Below are positions 26,623 to 34,701 of a DNA stretch of 64,000 nucleotides, in pieces. The notes under the pieces are model-generated. The model ran no database searches. It was given only the letters and a program-made list of their open reading frames with translations, and was not told where the DNA came from. Each line of letters starts with the position of its first letter. The first letter of the stretch is position 1. The position numbers and the translations under genes are program-made. The DNA is from Bacteroidales bacterium 6E (GTDB taxonomy: Bacteria > Bacteroidota > Bacteroidia > Bacteroidales > Prolixibacteraceae), in assembly GCA_001270045.2 (NCBI GenBank), contig DF970686.1, positions 62,001 through 126,000 of the forward strand, read 5' to 3'.

Positions 26623-27359
26623 GTGAGTAAGAGTCTGGTTAATATCAAATCAAACAACAATATCAGGATATTGGTATTCACGACCGCTTTGGTACTGGCC
26701 TTACCCACCTCAAGGGCGCCCCCCGTAACGAAATACCCATAATAGGCAGGGACTGAAGCAATCAGGAATCCAAAGAAAACGGATTTAACCAGCGTAAAGG
26801 TCACGTAATAGGGAATGAAAAAATACCTGATCCCATCGATATAATCGGGCACCGTGACTACCCCTGCCAGGGGGCCAACCACCAACCCTCCGACCAGCCC
26901 GAAAAAAATACTCAGTATGACAAGGAAAGGCATGATGAACACGACAGCAACAATCTTTGGAAGGATCAAGTAACTTGCGGAATTTACTCCCATGACATCC
27001 AGTGAATCAATTTGCTCGGTCACCTTCATGCTGCCAATTTCAGAGGTGATATTGGATCCGATTTTACCAGCCAGAATCAATCCTATGATGGTGGAAGAAA
27101 ATTCAAGAATCAGCGTATCACGGGTTCCCAATCCGATTAATGTTTTGGGATAAAGTGGGTTCATTAGGTTATAGGCAAGCTGGATGGTCAGGATACCACC
27201 TATGAACAATGAAATGATGACGACAATCCCAATGGAATTCAGTCCCAGGGCATCGATTTCATGAAACAGCTGTCGCCCGTACATTTTATGCCGTTCAGGT
27301 TTTGAAAACACCTTCCCCAGCATCCAGAAATAGCGGCCGACATGATACAGAATATTCAT
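26619..27359 (-). CDS. mlaE: MlaE family ABC transporter permease
   Basis: 246 residues, with an amphipathic N-terminal segment and about five to six hydrophobic helices. The family core is GLILAGKIGSNITSEIGSMKVTEQIDSLDVMGV, the conserved MlaE loop with the E-I-G-[ST]-M-[KR]-V-[TS]-E-Q-I-D-A/S-L motif that couples to the ATPase. Near the C-terminus is VKSVFFGFLIASVPAYYGYFVTGGALEVGKASTKAVV, also typical. It forms the inner-membrane part of the Mla lipid transporter with the coupled downstream mlaF. A divergent guanylyltransferase gene begins ~210 bp upstream. Confidence 0.95.
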   Translation of the reverse strand: MNILYHVGRYFWMLGKVFSKPERHKMYGRQLFHEIDALGLNSIGIVVIISLFIGGILTIQLAYNLMNPLYPKTLIGLGTRDTLILEFSSTIIGLILAGKIGSNITSEIGSMKVTEQIDSLDVMGVNSASYLILPKIVAVVFIMPFLVILSIFFGLVGGLVVGPLAGVVTVPDYIDGIRYFFIPYYVTFTLVKSVFFGFLIASVPAYYGYFVTGGALEVGKASTKAVVNTNILILLFDLILTRLLLT

Positions 27360-27541
27360 GAAGTAAAAATTTCGTCTAAATTACAACTTATATCAATACA
27401 CCCTTCCGGGTCAGCATCCACGGCTTTGTGGACACCATTCCAGTCGGTTGGCCTCTCATCATCGCCAAATCCTTTTCCTTTAGACATGGGCTGAACGTAT
27501 CCACGATGACAGAATTCATGTATGCATTATTGAAATTTAGA

Positions 27542-27549
27542 TATATTTG
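27542..27549 (+). promoter_or_regulatory. Putative -7 box for the mannose-1-phosphate guanylyltransferase
   Basis: TATATTTG is a full match to TAnnTTTG. A start near 27556 would leave a ~16-nt leader before the ATG at 27572. It supports the choice of that ATG rather than upstream in-frame starts. No clear -33 element. Confidence 0.5.
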
Positions 27550-27571
27550 GAGAAATGAATTCTCACAAATC

Positions 27572-28660
27572 ATGAATAATAACTACTGTGTAATAATGGC
27601 CGGAGGTATTGGCTCCCGCTTCTGGCCCATGAGCCGCAAGGACATGCCCAAACAGTTTCTTGATATTCTCGGGACAGGCAGGACACTCCTTCAGCAGGCC
27701 TTTGACAGGTTCTCGAAAGTAATTCCAACAGAAAATTTCTTTGTTGTGACCAGCGATGACTATCGTGAAATGGTTAAACAGCAACTCCCCCAATTGAATT
27801 ATAACCAGATTTTGGGTGAACCGCTTCGTCGCAACACCGCTCCTTGCATTGCCTATGCAGCCAACAAGATAAAAACCATCAATCCAAACGCCAACCTGAT
27901 TATTGCCCCCTCTGACCACCTCATACTGAAAGAAGAGGAATTTCTTCAACAAATCAGCAAAGGACTCGATTTTGTCGCCCATAACAGGGCGCTGCTGACG
28001 CTGGGGATCAAGCCAGGACGACCAGAAACCGGTTATGGATATATCCAGGTAGGTGAAAAAACAGATTACAAAGATTTTGATAACCTTCACCAGGTCAAGA
28101 CATTTACGGAGAAACCCAACCTACAGATGGCTGAAATATTTGTGGAAAGCGGAGAATTCTTCTGGAATTCAGGGATTTTCCTCTGGTCACTCCCAACCAT
28201 TCTCAGGGCTTTTGATGCGCATCTCAGCGAGGTGGCCGTACTTTTCTCGCAGGGAGAACATCTGTATAACACGCCAAACGAAAAGGCCTTCATCAATAAA
28301 ATTTACTCTGAATGTATGGGTATCTCGATTGATTACGGCATCATGGAGAAATCGGACAATGTGTTTGTGCTGACTGCCGATTTTGGCTGGAGTGACCTCG
28401 GGACCTGGGGTTCTCTCTATGAAAAACAGACAAAGGATGATCTTGGAAATGTCATTGCCGGACAGAAAGTGCTGTCATATAATAACCACAATTGCATTGT
28501 AAACATGCCAAATGATAAAATTGCGGTTCTACAAGGTTTGGACGGCTATATCGTTGTTGAGTCAAACAATACCCTGTTGGTTTGCAAACGCGAGGATGAG
28601 CAGCTCATACGACAGTACGTCAATGACGTCCAGTTAAAATTTGGACCAGAATTCATATAA
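27572..28660 (+). CDS. manC: Mannose-1-phosphate guanylyltransferase
   Basis: 362 residues from the ATG at 27572; the frame is open upstream but those codons lie before the predicted promoter. The nucleotidyltransferase signature is VIMAGGIGSRFWPMSRKDMPKQF (residues ~6-28), in which G-x-G-[ST]-R and the following Lys bind GTP. Other conserved segments are PSDHLI, PGRPETGYGYIQVG, FTEKPN, WNSGIFLW and the C-terminal DFGWSDLGTWGSL. It makes GDP-mannose from mannose-1-phosphate and GTP for polysaccharide, LPS or glycoprotein synthesis. The isomerase domain found in bifunctional ManC/AlgA is absent. It is monocistronic, but rfbB and galE nearby point to the same surface-sugar theme. Confidence 0.96.
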   Translation: MNNNYCVIMAGGIGSRFWPMSRKDMPKQFLDILGTGRTLLQQAFDRFSKVIPTENFFVVTSDDYREMVKQQLPQLNYNQILGEPLRRNTAPCIAYAANKIKTINPNANLIIAPSDHLILKEEEFLQQISKGLDFVAHNRALLTLGIKPGRPETGYGYIQVGEKTDYKDFDNLHQVKTFTEKPNLQMAEIFVESGEFFWNSGIFLWSLPTILRAFDAHLSEVAVLFSQGEHLYNTPNEKAFINKIYSECMGISIDYGIMEKSDNVFVLTADFGWSDLGTWGSLYEKQTKDDLGNVIAGQKVLSYNNHNCIVNMPNDKIAVLQGLDGYIVVESNNTLLVCKREDEQLIRQYVNDVQLKFGPEFI

Positions 28661-28663
28661 TGG

Positions 28664-28700
28664 AAAGGGGGTTTTTCTTTAGTTGGAAACACCCTCCTTT
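28664..28700 (+). terminator. Imperfect terminator-like hairpin after manC
   Basis: A G-rich/T-rich 5' arm (28664-28677) pairs imperfectly with GGAAACACCCTCCTTT (28685-28700), with one bulge and one mismatch, and is followed by TTTATATG. It begins 4 bp after the stop codon. The weak T-run makes it a low-confidence terminator. Confidence 0.4.
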
Positions 28701-28723
28701 ATATGCATCTGTATGAAGCTTTT

Positions 28724-28758
28724 TCAAGAATCAAACTCTCCATGAGTTTGATTCTTGA
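28724..28758. repeat. Perfect 15-bp inverted repeat without T-run
   Basis: TCAAGAATCAAACTC (28724-28738) is followed by a 5-nt loop and its exact complement (28744-28758). It lies between the convergent manC and amidase genes. Neither strand has a proper T-tract after it, so it is not a textbook terminator, though it would form a stable hairpin in either 3' UTR. Confidence 0.7.
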
Positions 28759-28779
28759 CTAAATTACTTCTCTACCCGG

Positions 28780-30393
28780 TTAATCCATGATTGACTTACG
28801 GAAACCGGGAGCTTTCCTGTGCTTTGTCGCTTGTTCATATGCATATGCCAGACGAAGCAAAACAGGTTCACTCCAGGCCCTTCCGAAAAAGGATATCCCA
28901 ATTGGTGCCCCATGCACATAACCCATGGGTACACTGATATTCGGGTATCCCGAAATAGCGGCAGGAGAAGAACTGCTTCCGCTGAAATGATCTCCGTTGA
29001 TCCAGTCGATGGTCCATGCCGGACCGTTTGTTGCCGCAATGATGGCATCCAGCCTGTTTTCATCCATGACCTTGTCAATATCTTCCTGGGAGTATTTTTT
29101 AGAATCAGACAGTGCCTGCAAATACTCCTTTGAGTCGAGACCCTCCTTTGATTGTGCCTGTTCAAAAATTTCCTGGCCAAACCAAGGCATTTCGCTTTCT
29201 TCATTTTCCTGGTTAAACCGGATAATATCTTCGAGAGACTTGACCGGTGCCGTTGCATGACCCTGAAGGTATCGGTTCAGGTCAGCCTTAAATTCATAAA
29301 GAAGAACCTGATATGAGGGCATTCCCCACTTCCGGCCATTCTCAAAAGTGACATTGTCGATGACTTCGGCACCCCGGGCTTTCAAAGTCTCCACAGCCTG
29401 ATCAAAGAGCTTGTCCACCAAAGGATTAAATCCCAACATTTCACGTGCAATTCCAATTCGGGCACCGGCAAGGCCATTCGCATCAAGAAATGAGGTATAA
29501 TCGTTTAATATATCGCCCCTGGTTACATGTGTTTCAGCATCCTGGTCGTCAAAACCTGCCAAAGCTCCCAAAAGGATGGCGGCATCAGATACGGTGCGGC
29601 ACATAGGTCCGGCAGTATCCTGGCTGTGGGCAATGGGAATGATCCCCCTTCTGCTCCAAAGTCCAAGGGTAGGTTTTATTCCCACGACACCATTAATGCC
29701 AGAAGGACAAACGATCGAGCCATTTGTTTCTGTTCCAATTCCAATTGTACAAAGGTTGGCGGCAACGGCAGCCCCCGTTCCCGAGCTGGATCCACACGGA
29801 CTTCTGTCAAGCATATAGGGATTCCTGACCTGTCCGCCACGACCGCTCCATCCACTGGATGAACGTTCGCTCCTGAAATTCGCCCATTCACTAAGGTTTG
29901 TCTTGCCCAGCAGAACAGCCCCGGCCTCACGTAACTTGGCGACAATGGGAGCATCTTCCGGTGCAACATGACCTGAAAGCGCAAGAGATCCGGCTGTGGT
30001 TTGCATACGGTCACCACTGTCAATATTATCCTTGATCATGACCGGTATGCCATGTAATGGTCCTCGAACCTTCCCCGATTTCCTTTCTTCATCCAGTTTC
30101 CGGGCAATTTCCAGTGCGTCCGGATTGAGTTCGATGACCGATTTTAAAAGCGGATCAACCATCGCAATCCGGTCGAGGTATTTTTTGCATATGGTCTCCG
30201 ACGTCATTTCGCCCGATTCCATTTTTGCCTTTAATTCGGCTACCGTCATTTCGTTCAGTTCGAAATCGGCCGGATTCATTACTTCTTCAGAAAGAGATTC
30301 CCCAGCATTTGGATTTTTGCAACCGGATAGGCTTACCATGGCCAGTCCGGTGCCCGTAAGCGCTGCGGATGTCAGAAAGGTTCGTCTTTTCAT
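28780..30393 (-). CDS. Exported amidase (amidase-signature family)
   Basis: 537 residues. The N-terminus MKRRTFLTSAAL...MVSLSGC combines a twin-Arg-like start and a lipobox (Cys ~25), so the enzyme is probably an envelope lipoprotein. The amidase-signature core follows: the catalytic Lys in IPVMIKDNID, the Gly/Ser-rich RSPCGSSSGTGAAVAANLC and the acyl-Ser loop ETNGSIVCPSGINGVVGIKPT, giving the Ser-cisSer-Lys triad. These enzymes hydrolyse amide bonds of diverse small molecules. It is exported and not part of a gatCAB cluster, so it is not the tRNA amidotransferase subunit. Substrate unknown. It is divergent from nothing close and converges on manC. Confidence 0.92.
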   Translation of the reverse strand: MKRRTFLTSAALTGTGLAMVSLSGCKNPNAGESLSEEVMNPADFELNEMTVAELKAKMESGEMTSETICKKYLDRIAMVDPLLKSVIELNPDALEIARKLDEERKSGKVRGPLHGIPVMIKDNIDSGDRMQTTAGSLALSGHVAPEDAPIVAKLREAGAVLLGKTNLSEWANFRSERSSSGWSGRGGQVRNPYMLDRSPCGSSSGTGAAVAANLCTIGIGTETNGSIVCPSGINGVVGIKPTLGLWSRRGIIPIAHSQDTAGPMCRTVSDAAILLGALAGFDDQDAETHVTRGDILNDYTSFLDANGLAGARIGIAREMLGFNPLVDKLFDQAVETLKARGAEVIDNVTFENGRKWGMPSYQVLLYEFKADLNRYLQGHATAPVKSLEDIIRFNQENEESEMPWFGQEIFEQAQSKEGLDSKEYLQALSDSKKYSQEDIDKVMDENRLDAIIAATNGPAWTIDWINGDHFSGSSSSPAAISGYPNISVPMGYVHGAPIGISFFGRAWSEPVLLRLAYAYEQATKHRKAPGFRKSIMD

Positions 30394-30508
30394 GGTGTAG
30401 ATTTAAAATGGCATAAGCCATCGGTTCATAAAATTGGTTCAGACAAACGAAATTACATATTTGGGATTGGATGACAACCAAAAATGAAGTGAATGTTTAA
30501 TCAAACTG

Positions 30509-30997
30509 TTATCGATTATCAACCTTTTCAGGATACATGTCATGGTTCATCATCCGATGGTCGGCCATCGCTTCAAACTTGGTACCCTTTCGGCCATAAT
30601 TGCAGTATGGGTCGATACTGATTCCACCCCGTGGGGTGAATTTCCCCCACACCTCAATGTATTTTGGATCCATAAGCCGAATCAGGTCCTTCATGATGAT
30701 ATTCACGCAATCTTCATGAAAATCACCATGGTTTCTGAAACTGAAAAGGTAAAGTTTCAGGCTTTTGCTTTCCACCATCAACTCGCCGGGAATATAGCTG
30801 ATATAAATGGTGGCAAAATCGGGTTGACCGGTGATTGGACATAGGGTGGTGAATTCGGGTACATTGAACTTGACCCAATAATCATTGTTGGGGTGCTGGT
30901 TTTGAAAAGTTTCCAACACTTCTGGGGCATAGTCAAAGTGATAGACAGTGCCTGCTTTGCCCAAATGTGCAAATTTCTTTTTTGGTTGTTCTTCCAT
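30509..30997 (-). CDS. queF: NADPH-dependent preQ0 reductase
   Basis: 162 residues from the ATG at 30997; an upstream in-frame Met at 31072 would overlap the transporter gene and is rejected. The protein is a single T-fold domain of the YkvM-type QueF. It has the thioimide-forming Cys in [13 protein letters not shown], the Glu/Ser substrate motif around [21 protein letters not shown] (the family's E(S/L)KS(L)K-x(2)-S-x-R-x-x-G-x-F-H-E pattern) and [12 protein letters not shown]. It reduces the nitrile of 7-cyano-7-deazaguanine (preQ0) to preQ1, a precursor of queuosine in tRNA. It lies 10 bp downstream of the queuosine-precursor transporter and should share its riboswitch-controlled transcript. 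Confidence 0.96.
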   Translation of the reverse strand: MEEQPKKKFAHLGKAGTVYHFDYAPEVLETFQNQHPNNDYWVKFNVPEFTTLCPITGQPDFATIYISYIPGELMVESKSLKLYLFSFRNHGDFHEDCVNIIMKDLIRLMDPKYIEVWGKFTPRGGISIDPYCNYGRKGTKFEAMADHRMMNHDMYPEKVDNR

Positions 30998-31007
30998 AAC
31001 GGATAAC

Positions 31008-31688
31008 TCAAATCTGATTGACTTTAAAAGGATTGTATGAGATATTGACATCGAATGCATCGGTTTCCTCAATCGTCTTGATCCGATTTACAATCACAAC
31101 GGTCAGAGGCAACACCACAATTTCAAATACCGTTTTCACGGCTGCCTGCAGGGCAACCATGACAATCAGCTGGTTTACCGGGATTATCCCCACAAACGCA
31201 ATCGTAATGAATACAAGGGAATCGATTCCCTCACCGGCCAAAGTTGAGACAATGGCACGGAGTGTAAAGCCTTTACCCTTGGTCATGAGTTTGAACTTAC
31301 TCATGATGAATGCATTCACAAATGAACCAAAAAGGTAGGCAGTCAGACTTGCAATTGCAATTCGGGGAGTACTTCCAAGGACCGCTGAAAATGATTCCTG
31401 GCCACTCCAGAAAGAGGCTGCGGGCCATTGCACTGCCAGAGTATAGAAGATGACGGCAATCAGGTTCATGGCAAATCCGGACCAGATGATCAACCGTGCT
31501 TTCCCAAATCCCCAAACTTCGGTAATGACGTCATTCAGGATATAGGCAAGGGGAAAGATAATGACACCGGCAGGCACTGAAAGCGGACCGATAGAGATGA
31601 TTTTAGAGGAGATCAGGTTGGAAACAAGCAGGCAGGTAGTAAACAAAATGCCTGCAAGCATAAATGTAACGCTAACTTTTTTATTCAT
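31008..31688 (-). CDS. yhhQ: Queuosine precursor transporter (YhhQ/VUT family)
   Basis: 226 residues with about six hydrophobic helices. Family features are [12 protein letters not shown] near the N-terminus, [21 protein letters not shown] (the conserved D-V-x-[TS]-E-x-[WY]-G motif) and FINAFIMSK-like [39 protein letters not shown]. YhhQ imports preQ0 or preQ1 so cells can make queuosine from salvaged precursor. Its pairing with queF points to preQ0/preQ1 handling. The 5' leader carries a preQ1-I riboswitch candidate whose pseudoknot overlaps the purine-rich sequence just before the start codon. Confidence 0.95.
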   Translation of the reverse strand: MNKKVSVTFMLAGILFTTCLLVSNLISSKIISIGPLSVPAGVIIFPLAYILNDVITEVWGFGKARLIIWSGFAMNLIAVIFYTLAVQWPAASFWSGQESFSAVLGSTPRIAIASLTAYLFGSFVNAFIMSKFKLMTKGKGFTLRAIVSTLAGEGIDSLVFITIAFVGIIPVNQLIVMVALQAAVKTVFEIVVLPLTVVIVNRIKTIEETDAFDVNISYNPFKVNQI

Positions 31689-31691
31689 AAA

Positions 31692-31724
31692 CTCTTGTTT
31701 TTTACGTGGTTACCAAGCACACGC
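31692..31724 (-). promoter_or_regulatory. Probable preQ1-I riboswitch
   Basis: On the minus strand the leader folds as an H-type pseudoknot. P1 is GCGTG (31724-31720) with CACGT (31708-31704), five pairs including one G-U at the base. The loop TGCTTGGTAAC (31719-31709) contains CTTG (31717-31714), which pairs with CAAG (31697-31694) after an all-A tract (31703-31698). The GTAAC-C junction matches the ligand pocket of the Thermoanaerobacter tengcongensis aptamer, with the C at 31709 at the preQ1-pairing position. P2 includes the purines AAG just before GAGTTTATG, so ligand binding would hide the ribosome-binding region of yhhQ, a translational off-switch. The placement before yhhQ-queF strongly supports it. 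Confidence 0.8.
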
Positions 31725-31741
31725 GGAAAACTCCGACGGTG

Positions 31742-31749
31742 CAAAGATA
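31742..31749 (-). promoter_or_regulatory. Putative -7 box for yhhQ-queF
   Basis: TATCTTTG on the minus strand, a full TAnnTTTG match. Transcription from about 31735 would place the complete riboswitch aptamer at the very 5' end of the mRNA. Confidence 0.6.
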
Positions 31750-31828
31750 ATATCTTTCAGATTACAAAAAGCAGTTATATCCTAAGTCCCCATTCTTCGT
31801 ATCGTGAGTTACCAAATGAAAAACAAAA

Positions 31829-31851
31829 GCCACCGGAGGTTAACCGGTGGC
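31829..31851 (-). terminator. Intrinsic terminator after rfbB
   Basis: GCCACCGG (31829-31836) and CCGGTGGC (31844-31851) form an 8-bp stem with a 7-nt loop. On the minus strand it is followed by TTTTGTTTTTC, and it lies 28 bp past the rfbB stop codon. TTTTT also follows on the plus strand, so it could work in both directions. Confidence 0.85.
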
Positions 31852-31878
31852 TTTTTGCATATTTAAATTAAACTGTAC

Positions 31879-32931
31879 TTACCTTTTGGTATACTGTTCT
31901 TCGTAATACTTCTGGTAATCGCCACTTGTCACATTCTTAAGCCATTCCTCGTTTTGAAGGTACCAGTCGACGGTTTTTTCAAGTCCCTCCTCAAACTGAA
32001 GGCTGGGAGTCCATCCCAGTTCCCGCTGGAGTTTGGATGAATCTATGGCATACCGCAGGTCGTGCCCGGCACGGTCCTTCACATAGGTGATCAGCTTCTC
32101 GGAGGTACCTGTTTCACGACCCAGTTTTCTGTCCATGATGCTGCACATCAACCGGATCAGGTCAATATTTTTCCATTCGTTATGACCACCGATGTTATAG
32201 GTTTCCCCAGAACTTCCCTGGTGGAAAATAACGTCAATGGCCCGGGCATGATCCTCCACCCATAACCAGTCGCGTACATTCTCCCCCTTGCCATAAACCG
32301 GCAACGGCTTATTATTCCGTATATTATGGATGAAAAGCGGGATCAGCTTTTCGGGAAACTGGAACGATCCATAATTGTTGGAGCAATTTGAAATCACCAC
32401 CGGTAATCCATAAGTATCGTGATAAGCCCTGACGAAATGGTCTGAACTTGCTTTGGAAGCAGAATATGGGCTGTGTGGATCATACCTGGTTTCTTCGGTG
32501 AAAAAGCCCTCATCACCCAGTGAGCCATAAACCTCATCGGTAGAAACGTGGTAAAACCGCTTTCCTTCAGGCTTGTCTTTCCAGATGTTTCTGGCCGCAT
32601 TCAGCAGGTTGACCGTTCCAACCACGTTGGTGACCACAAACTCCAGCGGATTGGAGATCGACCGGTCAACATGGGACTCAGCCGCCAGGTGAATGACCCC
32701 GTCGAATTGCCTGTCGGCAAACAACTTCAGAATGAATTCGCCATCAGTAATATCGGCTTTGATAAACTCATAATTGGGTTTGTTCTCCACATCACTGAGA
32801 TTTGCCAGGTTTCCGGCATAGGTCAACTTGTCGAGATTGACAATAAGGGTTTCGGGATATTTGTTCACAAACAGTCGGACTACATGCGACCCTATGAATC
32901 CGGCTCCCCCGGTAATCAGTATTTTCTTCAT
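31879..32931 (-). CDS. rfbB: dTDP-glucose 4,6-dehydratase
   Basis: 350 residues from the ATG at 32931 (the frame extends upstream but MKKILITGGAGFIGSHVVRLF is the family start). The NAD-binding motif GGAGFIGS, the catalytic TDE in YHVSTDEVYGS, and the Tyr-x3-Lys as YSASK are all present; SNCSNNYGSFQFPEKLIPLFI and GKGENVRDWLWVEDHA are RmlB-specific. The enzyme converts dTDP-glucose to dTDP-4-keto-6-deoxyglucose, the branch point for L-rhamnose and other deoxysugars. The other rml genes are not here. It is third in a same-strand run galE, YdeI-like, rfbB with 11-19 bp gaps, probably one operon. Confidence 0.97.
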   Translation of the reverse strand: MKKILITGGAGFIGSHVVRLFVNKYPETLIVNLDKLTYAGNLANLSDVENKPNYEFIKADITDGEFILKLFADRQFDGVIHLAAESHVDRSISNPLEFVVTNVVGTVNLLNAARNIWKDKPEGKRFYHVSTDEVYGSLGDEGFFTEETRYDPHSPYSASKASSDHFVRAYHDTYGLPVVISNCSNNYGSFQFPEKLIPLFIHNIRNNKPLPVYGKGENVRDWLWVEDHARAIDVIFHQGSSGETYNIGGHNEWKNIDLIRLMCSIMDRKLGRETGTSEKLITYVKDRAGHDLRYAIDSSKLQRELGWTPSLQFEEGLEKTVDWYLQNEEWLKNVTSGDYQKYYEEQYTKR

Positions 32932-32950
32932 TGTATGCAATTTGAATTGG

Positions 32951-33553
32951 TTATTTCCGGTTATATTTATCATTAAGCCCTTCACCCCGCAAAATCATGG
33001 GGATAATCTTTTCCAAACGTGCGTTCCTGGTTTCTTCCCTTTTTGCGGTTGCGATATGCTCGGCATAATCGCGGCGACGAGAAAGGGAAAGGTTTTCAAA
33101 AGCCATTTTCAAGGATGGATCAGCATCCAGCCTGGCATTCAGATCTTCGGGAAGGACCAATTCAGATCCCCGGCTTGGTTTGATGATCTTACCCTTGGCA
33201 AAGTTGTCAACCGACTCTTTCACAAAGGCAATGATCGTATCTCTCCCGTTCTCAATTTCTTCATATGATTCAAAACGCCATTGCCTTATTGCCTTTGTGA
33301 CACCTTCCTGCGCAACGATCAGCTTACCGGTTTCATCCTTGAGTAAAGCCCCCTGGTAAAACCATATCCCCACATACGACTTGAAAGCGGCCATTCCGGC
33401 CACGTTATCAGTTCCGTTGGTATATACAGGAATTCCCCATTTGATGGTTTCTTCCAGACCGGTAGAGAGAAATATTTCACGTAAGGTAATCAACTCTCGT
33501 TGCCAACCTGGATTTTCAAGTATAAACTCCTCAGCATTTCTGGCGCCCTTCAT
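32951..33553 (-). CDS. YdeI/OmdA and DUF1801-domain protein
   Basis: 200 residues. The N-terminal ~120 residues match the DUF1801/YdhG fold (LITLREIFLSTGLEETIKWGIPVYTNGTDNVAGMAAFKSYVGIWFYQGALLKD). The C-terminus is the bacteriocin-protection YdeI/OmpD-associated segment (LPEDLNARLDADPSLKMAFENLSLSRRRDYAEHIATAKREETRNARLEKIIPMI). YdeI has been linked to polymyxin and bacteriocin resistance in Salmonella, but no mechanism is established. It is inserted between galE and rfbB with spacings of 11 and 19 bp, so it is transcribed with sugar genes. There is no signal peptide. Confidence 0.88.
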   Translation of the reverse strand: MKGARNAEEFILENPGWQRELITLREIFLSTGLEETIKWGIPVYTNGTDNVAGMAAFKSYVGIWFYQGALLKDETGKLIVAQEGVTKAIRQWRFESYEEIENGRDTIIAFVKESVDNFAKGKIIKPSRGSELVLPEDLNARLDADPSLKMAFENLSLSRRRDYAEHIATAKREETRNARLEKIIPMILRGEGLNDKYNRK

Positions 33554-33564
33554 TCGAATGGATT

Positions 33565-34593
33565 TTATTGGATTCCCCTGATATTCTTCTCCCAGTTCCA
33601 GGCTGAGAGCAAAGTTTCTTCCAGTGTTTTTTCAGCTTTCCACCCCAGCTCCTCGTTGGCATAAGATGTATCGGCCCAGATTTTTTCGATATCGCCTGCA
33701 CGACGGCCCACAATCTTGAATTTGAGGTCAACTCCGGTGACTTTCCGGAAGGTATGCACCAGTTCAAGAACGGAGACTCCATTGCCGGTACCCAGGTTAA
33801 AGACTTCATATGCCTCTTTATTCCCGTTACCTGTAAGTCGGTTGATGGCCACCACATGTGCCTTCGCGAGGTCCACCACGTGAATGAAATCACGAATGGC
33901 GGAACCATCCGGTGTGTCATAGTCGTCACCGAACACACTTAATTCTTCACGGATACCGGCCGCAGTCTGGGTAATAAAGGGCACCAAATTGCCAGGCACC
34001 CCACGGGGCAGTTCACCGATCAGCGCAGAATCATGGGCACCCACCGGATTAAAGTAGCGCAGTGCAATACCTTTCAGTCCGGGATTGGCCTTGATGGTAT
34101 CCCTCAGAATATCTTCGCTGATACGCTTGGTGTTTCCATACGGAGATTCAGGTTCCAGACGGGGAGTCTGTTCGGTAACGGGAAGCACCTCGGGTTGTCC
34201 ATAAACAGTACATGAGGATGAAAACACGATATTGGGCACTTGATACTCAATCTGGCATTCCAGCAGGTTCATTAGGGAAACAATGTTGTTTCGGTAATAA
34301 TGAAGCGGCATCTGCACAGATTCGCCCACAGCCTTTGCTGCGGCAAAATGAATGATGGCCGCAATTTCCGGATTTCTTTTGAAAAAGTCGTGTGTCTTAT
34401 TCCGGTCTGTCAGATCAAATTGTTCAAAATGAGGCCTTATTCCCGTTATTTGTTCAATATTGTTGACAGTGGCTTTTTCGGAGTTTGAAAGATCATCGAC
34501 AATGATCACTTCATATCCTGATTGCTGAAGTTCAACCACTGTATGAGAACCTATGTAGCCGGTTCCTCCGGTTACCAGAATTTTAAGTGCCAT
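33565..34593 (-). CDS. galE: UDP-glucose 4-epimerase
   Basis: 342 residues, an extended SDR. MALKILVTGGTGYIGSHTVVELQQSG carries the NAD-binding GxxGxxG; the active-site Ser lies in NIVFSSSCTVYG and Tyr-x3-Lys is YGNTK. The GalE-specific segments LRYFNPVGAHDSALIGE, NLVPFI and RDFIHVVDLA are present. It interconverts UDP-glucose and UDP-galactose for surface polysaccharide or galactose metabolism. Length is normal for bacterial GalE. It heads the galE/YdeI-like/rfbB run and has a promoter candidate 18-25 bp upstream of its ATG. Confidence 0.97.
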   Translation of the reverse strand: MALKILVTGGTGYIGSHTVVELQQSGYEVIIVDDLSNSEKATVNNIEQITGIRPHFEQFDLTDRNKTHDFFKRNPEIAAIIHFAAAKAVGESVQMPLHYYRNNIVSLMNLLECQIEYQVPNIVFSSSCTVYGQPEVLPVTEQTPRLEPESPYGNTKRISEDILRDTIKANPGLKGIALRYFNPVGAHDSALIGELPRGVPGNLVPFITQTAAGIREELSVFGDDYDTPDGSAIRDFIHVVDLAKAHVVAINRLTGNGNKEAYEVFNLGTGNGVSVLELVHTFRKVTGVDLKFKIVGRRAGDIEKIWADTSYANEELGWKAEKTLEETLLSAWNWEKNIRGIQ

Positions 34594-34610
34594 AGTGTAT
34601 GCTTTTGCTG

Positions 34611-34618
34611 CAAAACTA
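34611..34618 (-). promoter_or_regulatory. Putative -7 box for galE
   Basis: TAGTTTTG on the minus strand matches TAnnTTTG. It predicts a start near 34603 and a leader of about 10 nt. Confidence 0.55.
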
Positions 34619-34676
34619 ATAATAAATTAGTTAAGCTTCCAGAAGGGTACGGAAACATCACCGTGCAATTTTTCTT

Positions 34677-34684
34677 TACCTTTG
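34677..34684 (+). promoter_or_regulatory. Putative -7 box for the HU/SPOR gene
   Basis: TACCTTTG matches TAnnTTTG. A start near 34691 would leave ~10 nt, including GAGGGAG, before the TTG start codon at 34702. It also rules out the longer in-frame starts further upstream. Confidence 0.55.
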
Positions 34685-34701
34685 CGGCAAACCGAGGGAG
34701 T

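Noticed and set aside
27428-27571. N-terminal extension of the guanylyltransferase
   Set aside because: It lies upstream of the -7 box and before the conserved nucleotidyltransferase start.
30998-31072. Longer QueF start
   Set aside because: It would overlap the yhhQ coding region by 65 bp and adds no family sequence.
34522-34701. Upstream extension of the HU/SPOR reading frame as its N-terminus
   Set aside because: It overlaps the galE coding start and both divergent promoter boxes; conserved homology begins at the TTG at 34702.
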